Of a stretch of DNA of 64,000 nt, positions 33,851 to 42,521 are shown one piece after another. How positions within the stretch are numbered: position 1 is the stretch's first letter; each line of letters opens with the position of its first letter. The notes below the pieces were generated by a model. It ran no database searches. It saw nothing but the letters and a program-made list of their open reading frames with translations, and was not told where the DNA came from. Position numbers and translations under genes: made by a program. The stretch is from Streptomyces halobius. Lineage in GTDB: Bacteria > Actinomycetota > Actinomycetes > Streptomycetales > Streptomycetaceae. The stretch is taken from the NCBI RefSeq assembly GCF_023277745.1, contig NZ_CP086322.1, positions 5,270,001-5,334,000 on the forward strand, written 5' to 3'.

Positions 33851-33985
33851 TTTCGGTGGCGCCGGAAGCGCTTCCGGCGCCACCGAAACCCGAAGCCCAC
33901 ACCGAATCCATCACGGCCAGCGGCCCGCCGACTGGTCACCGCCCCGCCCAGTGCGGCTTATCCACGCCTGTGGACCGGCGGTGAC
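33851..33985. other. Candidate origin of transfer (nested inverted repeats)
   Basis: A perfect 38-bp palindrome at 33851-33888 (TTTCGGTGGCGCCGGAAGC and its complement) is followed by GTCACCGCC (33935-33943) and its complement GGCGGTGAC (33977-33985). TCCAC-N4-GTGGA (33961-33974) sits inside that pair. The cluster lies directly upstream of mobC and the relaxase gene, the usual oriT position. The first palindrome could instead be a terminator of the DUF2637 gene. Confidence 0.5.
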
Positions 33986-34045
33986 TACCCGCACGCCACT
34001 CGGCCTTCCCCGCCCGAGCCGCCTGCCTCATCCGGAGAACCGACC

Positions 34046-34780
34046 ATGACGCACGACCCGCACCACCCCGAGGACACCCCCGGCAAGCCGCTGCCACTGA
34101 CGAAGTCCCCTACGCTGATGGACCGTCTGCGCCGCGCGTTCGGACGGAGGGCCCCTGGCGGAGCCAGTAGTACCCCGAGTCCGACTCAAGGCCGGTCTTC
34201 GGGGATCTCCGCCCCGGGGGTGGCGGAGACGGCCCAGCGCCAGGGGGCGCCGGGCCAGGAGGGCGGGACCGGGGGCGGCCCCGACCCGGATACCCTCTAC
34301 GACGCCCAGCGCGAGACCCTCCGCCCCTCGCGTGCCGCCGAGACTGCCGCCGGCGAGCCCGCCGTCAAGAGCGCAGAGCCCACGATCCGCCGCTTCACCG
34401 GCACCAAACGCACCGTCCGTGTCGGCCCCATGCTCTTCACCGATGACGAGGACACCCGCCTCCAGGAGACGGCCACCGAGCACGGCTACAAGGGCAAGTC
34501 CGGCTTCGCCGCCGACGTCGTCCTCGCCTTCATCACCGGCCGGTTCACCGCCAACCTGCCCCTCTCCGAGGACCGCCGCCGCACCCACATGTTCCGCGCC
34601 CAGGTCCTGCGCCAGCTCAACCGCATCGGCGTCAACGTCAACCAGATCGCCCGCGCCCTCAACAGCGACCGCACCCCACCCGACCTACGCCACCGCCTCG
34701 ACGAACTCCACCGCCTACTGGAACTGATAGCCGAGGCCCTGCGCCAGCCCGCCGACCCGGAAGAAGAGGTCTCCGCGTGA
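34046..34780 (+). CDS. mobC: MobC-family relaxosome accessory protein
   Basis: The 244-residue protein has a variable Gly/Pro-rich first half and a C-terminal MobC region: RTVRVGPMLFTDDEDTRLQE resembles a ribbon-helix-helix and RAQVLRQLNRIGVNVNQIAR is the MobC signature. Such proteins melt oriT and help the relaxase nick. Its stop overlaps the relaxase start (GTGA), so the two are coupled. The N-terminal 110 residues have no recognised domain. Confidence 0.87.
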   Translation: MTHDPHHPEDTPGKPLPLTKSPTLMDRLRRAFGRRAPGGASSTPSPTQGRSSGISAPGVAETAQRQGAPGQEGGTGGGPDPDTLYDAQRETLRPSRAAETAAGEPAVKSAEPTIRRFTGTKRTVRVGPMLFTDDEDTRLQETATEHGYKGKSGFAADVVLAFITGRFTANLPLSEDRRRTHMFRAQVLRQLNRIGVNVNQIARALNSDRTPPDLRHRLDELHRLLELIAEALRQPADPEEEVSA

Positions 34781-36291
34781 TCGCCGCCACCAAGCGGCCC
34801 GGGTCCAAGACCCGCGGTCTGCTCGCCTACCTCTACGGCCCGGGCACCCGCGACGAACACTTCGACCCGCACATCGTCGCCGGCTTCGCCATGCTCGGCA
34901 TGCCCGACCCAGGCCGCGACGAGAACGCCACCCTCACCGAACTCGCCCGACACCTCGACGAACCCCTCCGCCTGCGCAACAGCGAGTTCGACAAGAAGAT
35001 CACCGACCACGTCTGGCACTGCCCCGTCCGCGCTGCACCCGAGGACCGCTACCTCTCCGACACCGAATGGGGCGAGATCGCCCAGCGCATCGTGGCCGCC
35101 GCCGGCATCGCGCCCGAAGGCGACGACCTGGCCTGCCGCTGGATCGCCGTACGCCACGCCGACGACCACATCCACATCCTTGCCACCACCGTCCGCGAAG
35201 ACGGCCGCCGACCCAAACTCCACGACAGCGGCATCCGCGTCGGCGACGCGTGCCGCCAGATCGAGAAGGACTACGGCCTGCGCCGACTGAAGAAGGGCGA
35301 CCGCACCGGCACACGCCGGCCCACCCAGGCCGAGATGCACAAGGCCGAACGCCTCGGCTGGGAACAGCCCGCCCAGGAGTGGCTCGAAGAACGCATCCGC
35401 GCCGCCATCCCGCACGCCGCCAACGCCGAGGAACTCCTCGCCTACCTAGAAGCCGACGGCGTCCCGATCAAGATCAAGCGCGGCCCGTCCGGCGACCCCC
35501 TCGGCTACGCCGTCGGCCGTCCCGGCGACCTCAACAAGGACGGCGAGCAGATCTTCCACCCCGGCGGGGGAATTGCTCCCGATCTGTCCCTGCCCAAACT
35601 CCAAGCCCGCCTCGAATCCACGCACCCGGAGGAACACCCCACCGCCCGCCGCAGCTGCCCCAGCACCCCCTGGCACAAGGCCACCGACGCTCTCGACGCT
35701 GTCCACACCGACCTCGCGGACGACGCGCGAGCCCAGGCGCACATCACCGCCCTCGGCGAGCTGATCGAAGCCACCGTCCAGAAAGCCCCCACCGAACTGC
35801 GCGCCGAACTCCGAGCCGCTTCAAAGGCGTTCGCTCGCGCCCAGCGTTCCCAGATCCGGGCGGAAGACCGAGCCGCCCACGCCCTGCGGACCGCGGCCCG
35901 CGACATCGCCGACACTGCCACTGGCCCCGACGGCAGCAGCCTCGCCGCCCTGGTCGCGGCACTCGTCTGGGCCGCGATCATCGCCGGACGGTGGCACGAG
36001 GCCAAGGGCCACGCCCACCAGGCGGACGCCGCCCGCCAAGCCCTCCAGCACCTTCAGACCGCCACCGACCACGCCCTGGCCCCGGAACTCGCAGACCTCA
36101 CGCAACGCCAGCCGAAGGAGGAGACCCGCTGTACCCTGGCCAGCGACGTACGCGCCGCGATCCCCGAGCACGCTGAGCGGATCCTCAACGACACCGGCTG
36201 GCCGGCCCTCGCACCGTCCTCGCCGACGCCGAAGCCCGCGGCCACCAACCCCACCAACTGCTCAAGGAAGCCGCGGCCCAGCGTGAACTGA
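34777..36291 (+). CDS. Relaxase/mobilization nuclease, C-terminus altered by an apparent frameshift
   Basis: The 504-residue frame carries the metal-binding relaxase motif RHADDHIHI (His127, His131, His133) and starts MIAATKRPGSKTRGLLAYLYG with a conserved Tyr20 region. It would nick oriT and pilot single-stranded DNA. Near 36213 the reading shifts: the present frame ends in Pro-rich residues at 36291, while the +2 frame continues ATVLADAEARGHQPHQLLKEA-like to TAG at 36480-36482, matching the usual Streptomyces relaxase tail style. One missing base explains this. The catalytic domain is intact, so activity may remain. Confidence 0.85.
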   Translation: MIAATKRPGSKTRGLLAYLYGPGTRDEHFDPHIVAGFAMLGMPDPGRDENATLTELARHLDEPLRLRNSEFDKKITDHVWHCPVRAAPEDRYLSDTEWGEIAQRIVAAAGIAPEGDDLACRWIAVRHADDHIHILATTVREDGRRPKLHDSGIRVGDACRQIEKDYGLRRLKKGDRTGTRRPTQAEMHKAERLGWEQPAQEWLEERIRAAIPHAANAEELLAYLEADGVPIKIKRGPSGDPLGYAVGRPGDLNKDGEQIFHPGGGIAPDLSLPKLQARLESTHPEEHPTARRSCPSTPWHKATDALDAVHTDLADDARAQAHITALGELIEATVQKAPTELRAELRAASKAFARAQRSQIRAEDRAAHALRTAARDIADTATGPDGSSLAALVAALVWAAIIAGRWHEAKGHAHQADAARQALQHLQTATDHALAPELADLTQRQPKEETRCTLASDVRAAIPEHAERILNDTGWPALAPSSPTPKPAATNPTNCSRKPRPSVN

Positions 36292-36500
36292 CCACCGCCC
36301 GTCAGCCAGCCCGCGTCCTGATCACACGTATCCAGCGCACCGGCCGCAACCCCATCCCCAACCGCAGTGCCGCAGCAGCTCGCCTCCGCACCACCACCGC
36401 CGCAACAAGCAGCCAAACCCACGCCACGACGACCGCAGCGGCCACCCCACCCGTCAACCAGCAGCACCGCCGGAGCCGGTAGGTGGGCGGGGATGTCCGC

Positions 36501-36704
36501 TTACGAGGGCTGGCTCGGACAGACGCAGGGCAGCATGTACGGCTTGCCGGTCGCTGGGTCCATGACCATCACGCATCCGGCACACCTGAGTCGCCGGGGA
36601 CGACCCCAGCGGCTGCGTGGTGGCCGGGGATGGCTACCGGCGTCCACGGCTGTTCTGTAGGCGGACACGACAGCCGCGTGCCGTGGGTTGGTCCACTCGG
36701 TCAT
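36501..36704 (-). CDS. Small Cys-containing hypothetical protein
   Basis: The 67-residue product (MTEWTNPRHAAVVSAYRTAVDAG) starts at ATG 36704 behind GGAGGAG. It carries CAGC and CVC near the C-terminus, separated by a short strand (VMVMDPATGKPYML), so a zinc knuckle is possible. It is the last of a run of small minus-strand genes. I recognise no family. Confidence 0.6.
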   Translation of the reverse strand: MTEWTNPRHAAVVSAYRTAVDAGSHPRPPRSRWGRPRRLRCAGCVMVMDPATGKPYMLPCVCPSQPS

Positions 36705-36768
36705 GTTGTCTCCTCCGCTCCCCCAACGACGGTACGGGTGTTGGGGGAGCGGGCGCAGAGGGGACGGC

Positions 36769-37263
36769 TCAGTTGGGTCCGGTGTTTGAGCAGTCGGCAC
36801 CGCACCCGGCGGGCGGCGGTTCGGAGTGCTCACAGGTCGCCGCTACGGCAATCGTGCCGTCGGTCGGGGCGGCCCACAGTTCCGGATCGGGAACGTACCC
36901 GGCGGCCCGGATGGCGTCCTGCGTCCGCACAAGTGCGTCGGGGTCGTGGCGCTCAGGTCCCGGAGGTTCCGGCACGTGGTGCACGAACAGGCCGATCTTG
37001 CGCGCCAGCTCTGCCTTGACGCGGGTGTGGAGGATCAGGGCGTGCCACCCTTCGTCGACCACGCGGGACGGCTTGAGGCGCAGGCGGCTCTGGGCGCAGG
37101 CCGCTTCGAACTTGATCGCCTCGGCGACGATGCGCTCGGCGGTGGTGCGGTCCATGTCCGGGTTGTTGGTCAGCACCGTCTCCGTGATGCCGGCGAATGC
37201 AGCCGGAGAGACCAGTGCGCGGGGGTCGGGCGGCGCCTGCACGTTCTCCTGGGCGACGGTCAC
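36769..37263 (-). CDS. Hypothetical protein of the actinobacterial 'glycine-rich domain-containing' type
   Basis: From GTG 37263 the 164-residue protein contains VVDEGWHALILHTRVKAELAR, which I recall from proteins given that generic name in actinobacterial mobile elements. A Cys-rich end (CEHSEPPPAGCGADC) could bind metal. Its start overlaps the stop of the upstream small gene by four bases (GTGA). Function is unknown. Confidence 0.65.
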   Translation of the reverse strand: MTVAQENVQAPPDPRALVSPAAFAGITETVLTNNPDMDRTTAERIVAEAIKFEAACAQSRLRLKPSRVVDEGWHALILHTRVKAELARKIGLFVHHVPEPPGPERHDPDALVRTQDAIRAAGYVPDPELWAAPTDGTIAVAATCEHSEPPPAGCGADCSNTGPN

Positions 37264-37541
37264 TTCTTCTTCCCCTCGATCATGGCCTTCATCTTCTCGA
37301 CGAGGGCTTGTTTTTGACTCTGATGCCGGGTCGCGTCGTCCTTGCGGTCACTCGCGTTCGCGTCCCTGACGTTCTTCGCGCTTCCCTTGGAAATCGGAAT
37401 GCTCTCTTTCTGGTGGGTGTGGCGTTCCCGGCCCGTACCGGGTCGGGAGGTATGGGATGGTGCGGAGGTGGAGCCCTTCGTGACGGACCCGGACCACCCG
37501 GCGTGTGGGATCTGTCCCTCCAAGCGGATGCCGAGGGACAA
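37260..37541 (-). CDS. Small basic hypothetical protein (start uncertain)
   Basis: The C-terminal half is Lys- and Asp-rich (ISKGSAKNVRDANASDRKD; KQALVEKMKAMIEGKKK) and probably helical. Its stop overlaps the next gene, which supports translation. The only conventional start in frame is a TTG at 37541, which would overlap an opposite-strand gene; a shorter start near 37400 is likely. No family recognised. Confidence 0.4.
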   Translation of the reverse strand: MSLGIRLEGQIPHAGWSGSVTKGSTSAPSHTSRPGTGRERHTHQKESIPISKGSAKNVRDANASDRKDDATRHQSQKQALVEKMKAMIEGKKK

Positions 37542-37761
37542 GTTCGTGGTGTACGACCGGCCGACGCGGGAAGCGCCCTTCGATCCGGCCGACGGCTACC
37601 GCTACGGGCCGGACGGGACTCCGGCGTGCGTGCACCCGGACAAGGTCGGCCTGAAACCGGACCGGATCGCACCACCACCGGAGCCCCAGCCGCTCGACGA
37701 GCCGGCGCCTACGCCTGTGCTGAGGCGAGGTCGATGGAGATCCGTTTTCCGCGCTCGGTGA
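37480..37761 (+). CDS. Small hypothetical protein with Cys pair
   Basis: From GTG 37480 the 93-residue product contains DHPACGICPSKRMPRDKFVVY and DGYRYGPDGTPACVHPDKVG, a protein-like sequence with three spaced cysteines that could bind zinc, then a Pro-rich tail. It is antisense to its neighbours and converges with, and overlaps, the frameshifted gene at 37709-38297. An upstream GTG at 37468 is also possible. Confidence 0.45.
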   Translation: MTDPDHPACGICPSKRMPRDKFVVYDRPTREAPFDPADGYRYGPDGTPACVHPDKVGLKPDRIAPPPEPQPLDEPAPTPVLRRGRWRSVFRAR

Positions 37762-38297
37762 CACCGATGCCGGCGTACAGGCCGTCGAGCAGCCTTCCGG
37801 CGGCGCTCGGTCTCGTCCTTGCCGATCCAGAAGCGGATGTTCACCGGCCCGAAGGCCGCCCGGTAGCACTGGTGGGTGAAGTCGTCGAAGTCCCAGGTGC
37901 CGCCGCTCTGGCCTTCCTCCATGTCCGTCATGTGCACGAACTTGATGCCGGTGCGGTCCTGCATCCGCGACAGCAGCGTGAACTGCGCCATGAGCGCGTG
38001 CGACATGACGTCCACGGGGACGGGGAGCGGCAGTTCGGCGGCCTTCTCGTCCCCGTCGGTCAGCTCGTACATCGCGGACTTGAGCGCCATGGCCCGCGTC
38101 GTCTCCTTGAACAGCACAGGGGCGTCGCCGACAGCGTCGTAGTTCTCGACGATGGGGTAGCCGTAAAAGTCGTCCCAGTCGCTCGAATACTTCGCACAGC
38201 CTTCCCACAGGCGTCCGAACTCCTCGTCGGCCTGCCACGCTTCGAGGATCTCCCTCGCCCGCTCGGCGACCGTCTCCGGTTCGATGACGGTGCTCAT
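37709..38297 (-). pseudogene. Frameshifted hypothetical gene of the element
   Basis: ATG 38297 (MSTVIEPETVAERAREILEA) has AAGGAGG upstream and the first 165 residues read as a normal acidic protein (KYSSDWDDFYGYPIVENYDA; RMQDRTGIKFVHMTDMEEGQ). After the GKDETERRRK segment near 37797 the frame becomes Arg-rich, whereas the neighbouring frame continues LLDGLYAGIGVTERGKRISI to a stop at 37709-37711. One extra G at the junction explains this. I do not recognise the family. In the unshifted frame it would run on and be abnormal. Confidence 0.65.
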
Positions 38298-38330
38298 CCT
38301 TACCTCCTTGGTGTTGACCAGTTCGGTGGT

Positions 38331-38368
38331 GGCCGCCCGCCCGCAGGGTGAGGTCCGGGCGGGCGGCC
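38331..38368. terminator. GC-rich hairpin upstream of the frameshifted gene
   Basis: GGCCGCCCGCCCG pairs perfectly with CGGGCGGGCGGCC over a 12-base loop, 34 bases upstream of the start at 38297 on the minus strand. It could terminate readthrough or act as an attenuator. Confidence 0.5.
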
Positions 38369-38462
38369 GGGGCAGGCCCGTGCTGCGGGAGACGGGGGCT
38401 CCCGACCTGCCCGATGCGCCGCCGGGTGGCGCTCGACCCAAGCGATTCCGGCGACGTGGTAC

Positions 38463-38521
38463 GCCCTGCGGCAGGGGCTCGGCTTGGCTGGGGCCGCGAG
38501 GCCTGCACCCTGCCGCAGGGC
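38463..38521 (-). terminator. Inverted repeat after the small membrane protein gene
   Basis: GCCCTGCGGCAGGG pairs perfectly with CCCTGCCGCAGGGC across 31 bases, beginning two bases after the stop of the gene at 38524-38754. Each arm is itself nearly palindromic. Confidence 0.5.
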
Positions 38522-38523
38522 AG

Positions 38524-38754
38524 TCATGGGGCGGTAATGGCGTGGTGCTGTGGACCTATGTGCGCCGCCGTGGCGTCTTCAGAAGCCTGGTCGGGGACCG
38601 ATGCCGGCATGGGGACGCTGTGAGCGTCGACTGCGCCACTGACGACCACTGCGGGAGCCCCTGCACCGATCAGCGCCAGAGCTGCGACGGGGCGCCACAC
38701 CGATACCCCGATCAAGGGCGCCGGGCGCGGCCGGGTGTGTGTACCAGCACTCAT
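38524..38754 (-). CDS. Small membrane/secreted hypothetical protein
   Basis: The 76-residue product starts MSAGTHTRPRPAPLIG, has one hydrophobic segment (VAALALIGAGAPAVVVSGAV) and a short polar end. The ATG overlaps the upstream gene stop (ATGA), so the pair is coupled. It may be a single-pass protein or carry a signal peptide. No family recognised. Confidence 0.55.
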   Translation of the reverse strand: MSAGTHTRPRPAPLIGVSVWRPVAALALIGAGAPAVVVSGAVDAHSVPMPASVPDQASEDATAAHIGPQHHAITAP

Positions 38755-39023
38755 TGAGCTGCCTCGATCGCGTCCGGGTCTGTCGTCCATTCCTGGCCGC
38801 CGCCCTCCGGTCGCAGCCACGCGACGGGCGGTGTGTTCGGAACCATCAGGACCAGGCCGAAGTCGTTGTCTTTCGAATCCGGGGCAAGGGCTCGCAGGGC
38901 GCCGATTCGATCGTCGTGGGCGTGGTCGACGACCAGGCGGTTGAGTAGGGGGTGATCGATGTGCCCCAAACCAAGGTCACGGGGCTGCGCGGTCTGTGTC
39001 ACCTTCGTCTTCGTCGTTGTCAT
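38751..39023 (-). CDS. Small hypothetical protein
   Basis: From ATG 39023 the 90-residue protein MTTTKTKVTQTAQPRDLGLG contains HPLLNRLVVDHAHDDRIGAL and a Trp-containing end (PPVAWLRPEGGGQEWTTDP). It is soluble and acidic at the C-terminus. The frame upstream to 39179 lacks a suitable start. It is divergent from the HTH gene and heads the minus-strand run of small genes. No family recognised. Confidence 0.55.
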   Translation of the reverse strand: MTTTKTKVTQTAQPRDLGLGHIDHPLLNRLVVDHAHDDRIGALRALAPDSKDNDFGLVLMVPNTPPVAWLRPEGGGQEWTTDPDAIEAAQ

Positions 39024-39259
39024 CGTCAGCGCCTCGGGTCGGTGAGGAGGAATACCCCGCCCGTCCCTCTGAGGGAACGACGTGGACGGGGCCTTACGCC
39101 GATCGGGGTGCTTGCGATCACAGCCCGACCCGGCGCAGGTCAACTCCCGGCGTTGCAAGAGCCCTTGGAGTTGGCACATCTCGAACGTAGGGTCACCGTC
39201 AGTGCGGCAGGACTGACTGCGGGTACGTGTTAGGTGGCAGAGCGCACTCGGGGGCTCTC

Positions 39260-40363
39260 ATGACTGCCAGACCATCCGCGCGACATCGCGCGGCTACGGG
39301 CACCATTGCGGGCTTTGTGCTGCGTCTGACCAGGGAATCGATTCCCCTCACACAAGCGGGGCTGGCCGAAGCCCTGGACGTAGACCTGGGAACCGTCCAA
39401 GGAAGGGAATCCGGACGTCGGCCCTTGGCCAACATGAAAGCCGGAGACTTCCTCGATCTGCGGCGCCGATTACTGGCCCTTGGCGCGGACAAGACCGCTC
39501 TCGGCCTGCTCGACGCCGCCATGGACGCCGACCGCATCGTCGGCGCGGCACTCGATCCGCCGCAGCGACCCGAACTCCACCCGCTCGCTGGATGGGTGCA
39601 CACCCGCGATACCGCCCACATGATCGCCTGGGCAGTGAACGGCGCCGCGCCCCCGGCATTGCGGCGTCCGTCCCCTTCCCGCCGTGGCCCGGTCGCTTCG
39701 GCTCCCCTGATGGGCGCACAGGAACGCGGCGCCTTCTTCGCGAACCTGCGGGAGGCGGTCGACAAGGCGGCCGGAGCAGGCGAGAACCACGTCCTGCTGC
39801 GCCGCCAGGCGCTGTACCTCACCTCTTACGACCGCAGCCCAGAGGCCAACTCATGGACCGCGCACGCCCTCCACGCCCGCCGGGGACTCGTCGCCGGCCC
39901 AGGAGGGTCCCCGCGCTGGGCCGAGGCTCGCTCCACCGCTACCGCCCTCGCACGCCGTAGCGACCCTGTGCCGCTGCTGGACTTCATCGACCGGTCGATC
40001 GCCGACGACGACGCGGCGGAGGCCGCGAACCTGAATTACTGGGCGTACTGGGTGGGCGCCCTCAGAGAGCCCCAGCCCGACGACGCGTTCATGGCCGACC
40101 GCCAACTGACCGGATGGGACCCGGCAACCCTTCTCCGAGGACTGGCTCAGGGCTTCCACGAGTCGCCCGGTTACGTCGACCTGTACGCGCACTCACTATG
40201 GGCACTGCTGACGGCTCACCGGTGGCTGCCCCAGTCGTCACCCGCTATCGCCCACGCGCTCGCCGGCCGTGTCGTGCGGATACTCGACGACGGCTCGATC
40301 TCTCCACGATCCCGGCGCGAACTCGGCGCCGTGCATTACGTTCTACGCGATCACCAGCACTGA
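39260..40363 (+). CDS. Helix-turn-helix regulator
   Basis: The 367-residue protein starts MTARPSARHRAATGTIAGFV and has an N-terminal HTH (LRLTRESIPLTQAGLAEALD, LGTVQGRESGRRPLA). A long helical C-terminal region follows (ALYLTSYDRSPEANSWTAHA; NLNYWAYWVGALREPQPDD) of the kind seen in XRE regulators paired with accessory enzymes in Streptomyces. The HD-domain gene starts 14 bases later, so the two form an operon. Confidence 0.8.
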   Translation: MTARPSARHRAATGTIAGFVLRLTRESIPLTQAGLAEALDVDLGTVQGRESGRRPLANMKAGDFLDLRRRLLALGADKTALGLLDAAMDADRIVGAALDPPQRPELHPLAGWVHTRDTAHMIAWAVNGAAPPALRRPSPSRRGPVASAPLMGAQERGAFFANLREAVDKAAGAGENHVLLRRQALYLTSYDRSPEANSWTAHALHARRGLVAGPGGSPRWAEARSTATALARRSDPVPLLDFIDRSIADDDAAEAANLNYWAYWVGALREPQPDDAFMADRQLTGWDPATLLRGLAQGFHESPGYVDLYAHSLWALLTAHRWLPQSSPAIAHALAGRVVRILDDGSISPRSRRELGAVHYVLRDHQH

Positions 40364-40377
40364 CACTGGAGGGCACC

Positions 40378-40956
40378 ATGGCGGACGAGACGACCAACGC
40401 GCGGGGCACGGCCGGGTACCTCCTGGAGATGGGGATGCTCAAGCGGGCCAAGCGGTCCGGCTGGTGGATCGCCGGCGTCAAAGATCCGGAGAGCATCGCC
40501 GAGCACTCGTTCCGCGTCGGCATCATCGGCGCCGTGCTCGCCATGATGGAAGGCGCCGACCCCGCGAAGGTCGCTCTCATGTGCCTTTTCCACGACACCC
40601 AGGAGACCCGCGTCGGCGATATCCCGCACATTGGCCGCCGCTACCTGGAAGCGGCCTCGAACGAGAAGGTCACCGCAGACCAGGTCTCTGCCGCTCACCC
40701 CGCTGTGGTTTCCGGGGTTCAGCGTGTCGTCGACGAGTACGAGAACGGCGATTCCCTTGAGGTCGTCGTGGCCCATGACGCCGACAAGCTGGAATGCCTG
40801 GTGCAGGCCGTCGAGTACCGCGAACAGGGCTGCAGCATCGTTCAGAACTGGATCGACACCAGCCTGGCCAGCCTCAAGACCGCCTCGGCGCAGGCCCTAG
40901 CGGAAGCCGCCCTGAACATGTCGTCGATCGAATGGCAGCAGACTTACCTGCGCTGA
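40378..40956 (+). CDS. HD-domain phosphohydrolase (YfbR/HDDC2-like)
   Basis: The 192-residue protein has the HD signature His43 (ESIAEHSFRVG), His72-Asp73 (MCLFHDTQETRVGDIPH) and a distal Asp (VVAHDADKLECLVQ), as in YfbR/HDDC2-type 5'-deoxynucleotidases. It starts behind GGAGG 14 bases after the HTH gene. A nucleotide monophosphatase role is likely from the family. Depleting nucleotides as defence or supplying them in the element are both possible but not shown. Confidence 0.85.
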   Translation: MADETTNARGTAGYLLEMGMLKRAKRSGWWIAGVKDPESIAEHSFRVGIIGAVLAMMEGADPAKVALMCLFHDTQETRVGDIPHIGRRYLEAASNEKVTADQVSAAHPAVVSGVQRVVDEYENGDSLEVVVAHDADKLECLVQAVEYREQGCSIVQNWIDTSLASLKTASAQALAEAALNMSSIEWQQTYLR

Positions 40957-41060
40957 CGGTTTCGCTGCGCTTTGCCGCTGCACAAGGATAACGGTGTAGA
41001 CCTTTCACAAGCGGAATTCTTACAATTAGGGTTAGGGGTTATGATCCGATTTAGCCGGAT

Positions 41061-42521
41061 ATGAAGGCTATCGACCACCACACGGGTGGTAGCGGCACTT
41101 GCGCTGGTTGCTGCACTTACGCCGGTCGCCGCAACGACCGCTTCGGTCACCCATCACGCCAGCTCGGCGAACGGGGACCCCGTCATACGTCTGAAACTGA
41201 TTACCGACAACACCGTCTATGGCTACGCATACGACCCGGATGACCCTACCTTTCCTGTTGAAAACGCGGCACGTGCTGAGGGGGCAATCGTGGTGTTGTA
41301 GCTGTTGCCGGGAATAAATGCCGGTGGGCTGTCTGCGCGAAAGACCCGAAATCGCGCGGCCATGCTTTCTATATCCAGTACCGGCGACCGGTACACAGCG
41401 CCGCACGTCTTAAGGTCGTTGCTCACAACAAGCCCGGCACATCCGGACGAAACGTGGTCGCCAGCAAAAAGGGCGTTCCGGTTGAGGTCGGATATGGCAC
41501 CTCGGCACGGTTTCTATACCAGAACAGCAAGTACAAGGTTGGCATCAGCAAGCGCTTCGGCGCTGCCATTACCGAGTATTACAACAAGCGAGTCGATTCG
41601 ACTATGAATCTCGTGACGTCGGATAATGGCGCGGCACTTCAGACGGCTCTCTTCGGCGCAAAAGACGTCCCCAACTCGGGAGGTTCCGACTGCCAAGGTG
41701 GAAGGCGCCTCCGTTGGAACCCCACGCAGGCTGGTTCGCATTGCCGGGCGGCGGATGGAGGCAGAGCCGGCTCGGTCATCGACTCGTGCACCTCGTCGAG
41801 CAACCTGTGCAACCGGGACAGCTTCACGGAGTCCGTAGGCAGTGGCGAGTGGATCCAGTGGCGGGTGTCCTACCGCAACTTCTTCTACGAAAAGAATCCG
41901 CACGGTGTATATAAGTACAAACCGTTCGATGATGTGCGAGCCTTGATTCGATACACGTTCCACGCCGACCATGTGCAGGCTGACTACCAAATCTGGCGTA
42001 CTCGTGACACAAATTATGGCGCGTATTTCCAGGCGCTTCCAACAGGTTTTTTCACGCAGATGACGCGGTATACGTACTCGCCATCGGGAACTCCGAAAAC
42101 AACAACACGATCGGAGAGTCCGACCGATGATGCCCAAAGCGTAGCCAACTACTCCGTTGGCCCCTCAACTGGGCGCTGGGTAACCGCCGAGTCGGTAAAC
42201 CGGCCGGGCAGCCCACCTGTGATGACACCTGGGAACCACCTTACGGCCGCTTACTATAACTCGATCCCCGGCTGTCCTGCCCGGAAGTTTTTGATTTCAT
42301 TCTTTGGTGATAATTACCAGCAATCATCACATGCAAAGAACTATCTCAAGTCCTATGCGCCCACCAAGGGGACGTACATGAACGTACGTGGCCTCATCTT
42401 CCCGTATCGATATAACGAGACGCTTCCTGGAAAAACAGCTCAGCTGGGAAAGCTAATCGATACGCCCGGCGATGGTTCTGGATCGCAAGGCTATATGCCC
42501 GTCAATGAGCTGTTCCTGTAA
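41061..42521 (+). pseudogene. AT-rich secreted-protein gene with frameshifts
   Basis: An ATG at 41061 (MKAIDHHT) leads, after a shift near 41083, to a signal-peptide-like VVAALALVAALTPVAATTAS. The frame stops at 41302, while the adjacent frame reads on from about 41280 (VVAVAGNKCRWAVCAKDPKS) through the long frame 41454-42521 to the stop. That part has WNPTQAGSHCRAADGG, CTSSSNLC and aromatic-rich segments (SYRNFFYEKNPHGVYKYKPF). The DNA is clearly AT-richer than its surroundings. It looks like an extracellular protein of about 470 residues with two lesions. I do not recognise the family. A candidate -10 TATGAT lies at 41040-41045. Confidence 0.6.

Noticed and set aside
40957..41060. Telomere-like TTAGGGTTAGGGG ahead of the AT-rich gene
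   Set aside because: It is a single short occurrence in promoter-like AT-rich DNA; Streptomyces telomeres are not built of this repeat.
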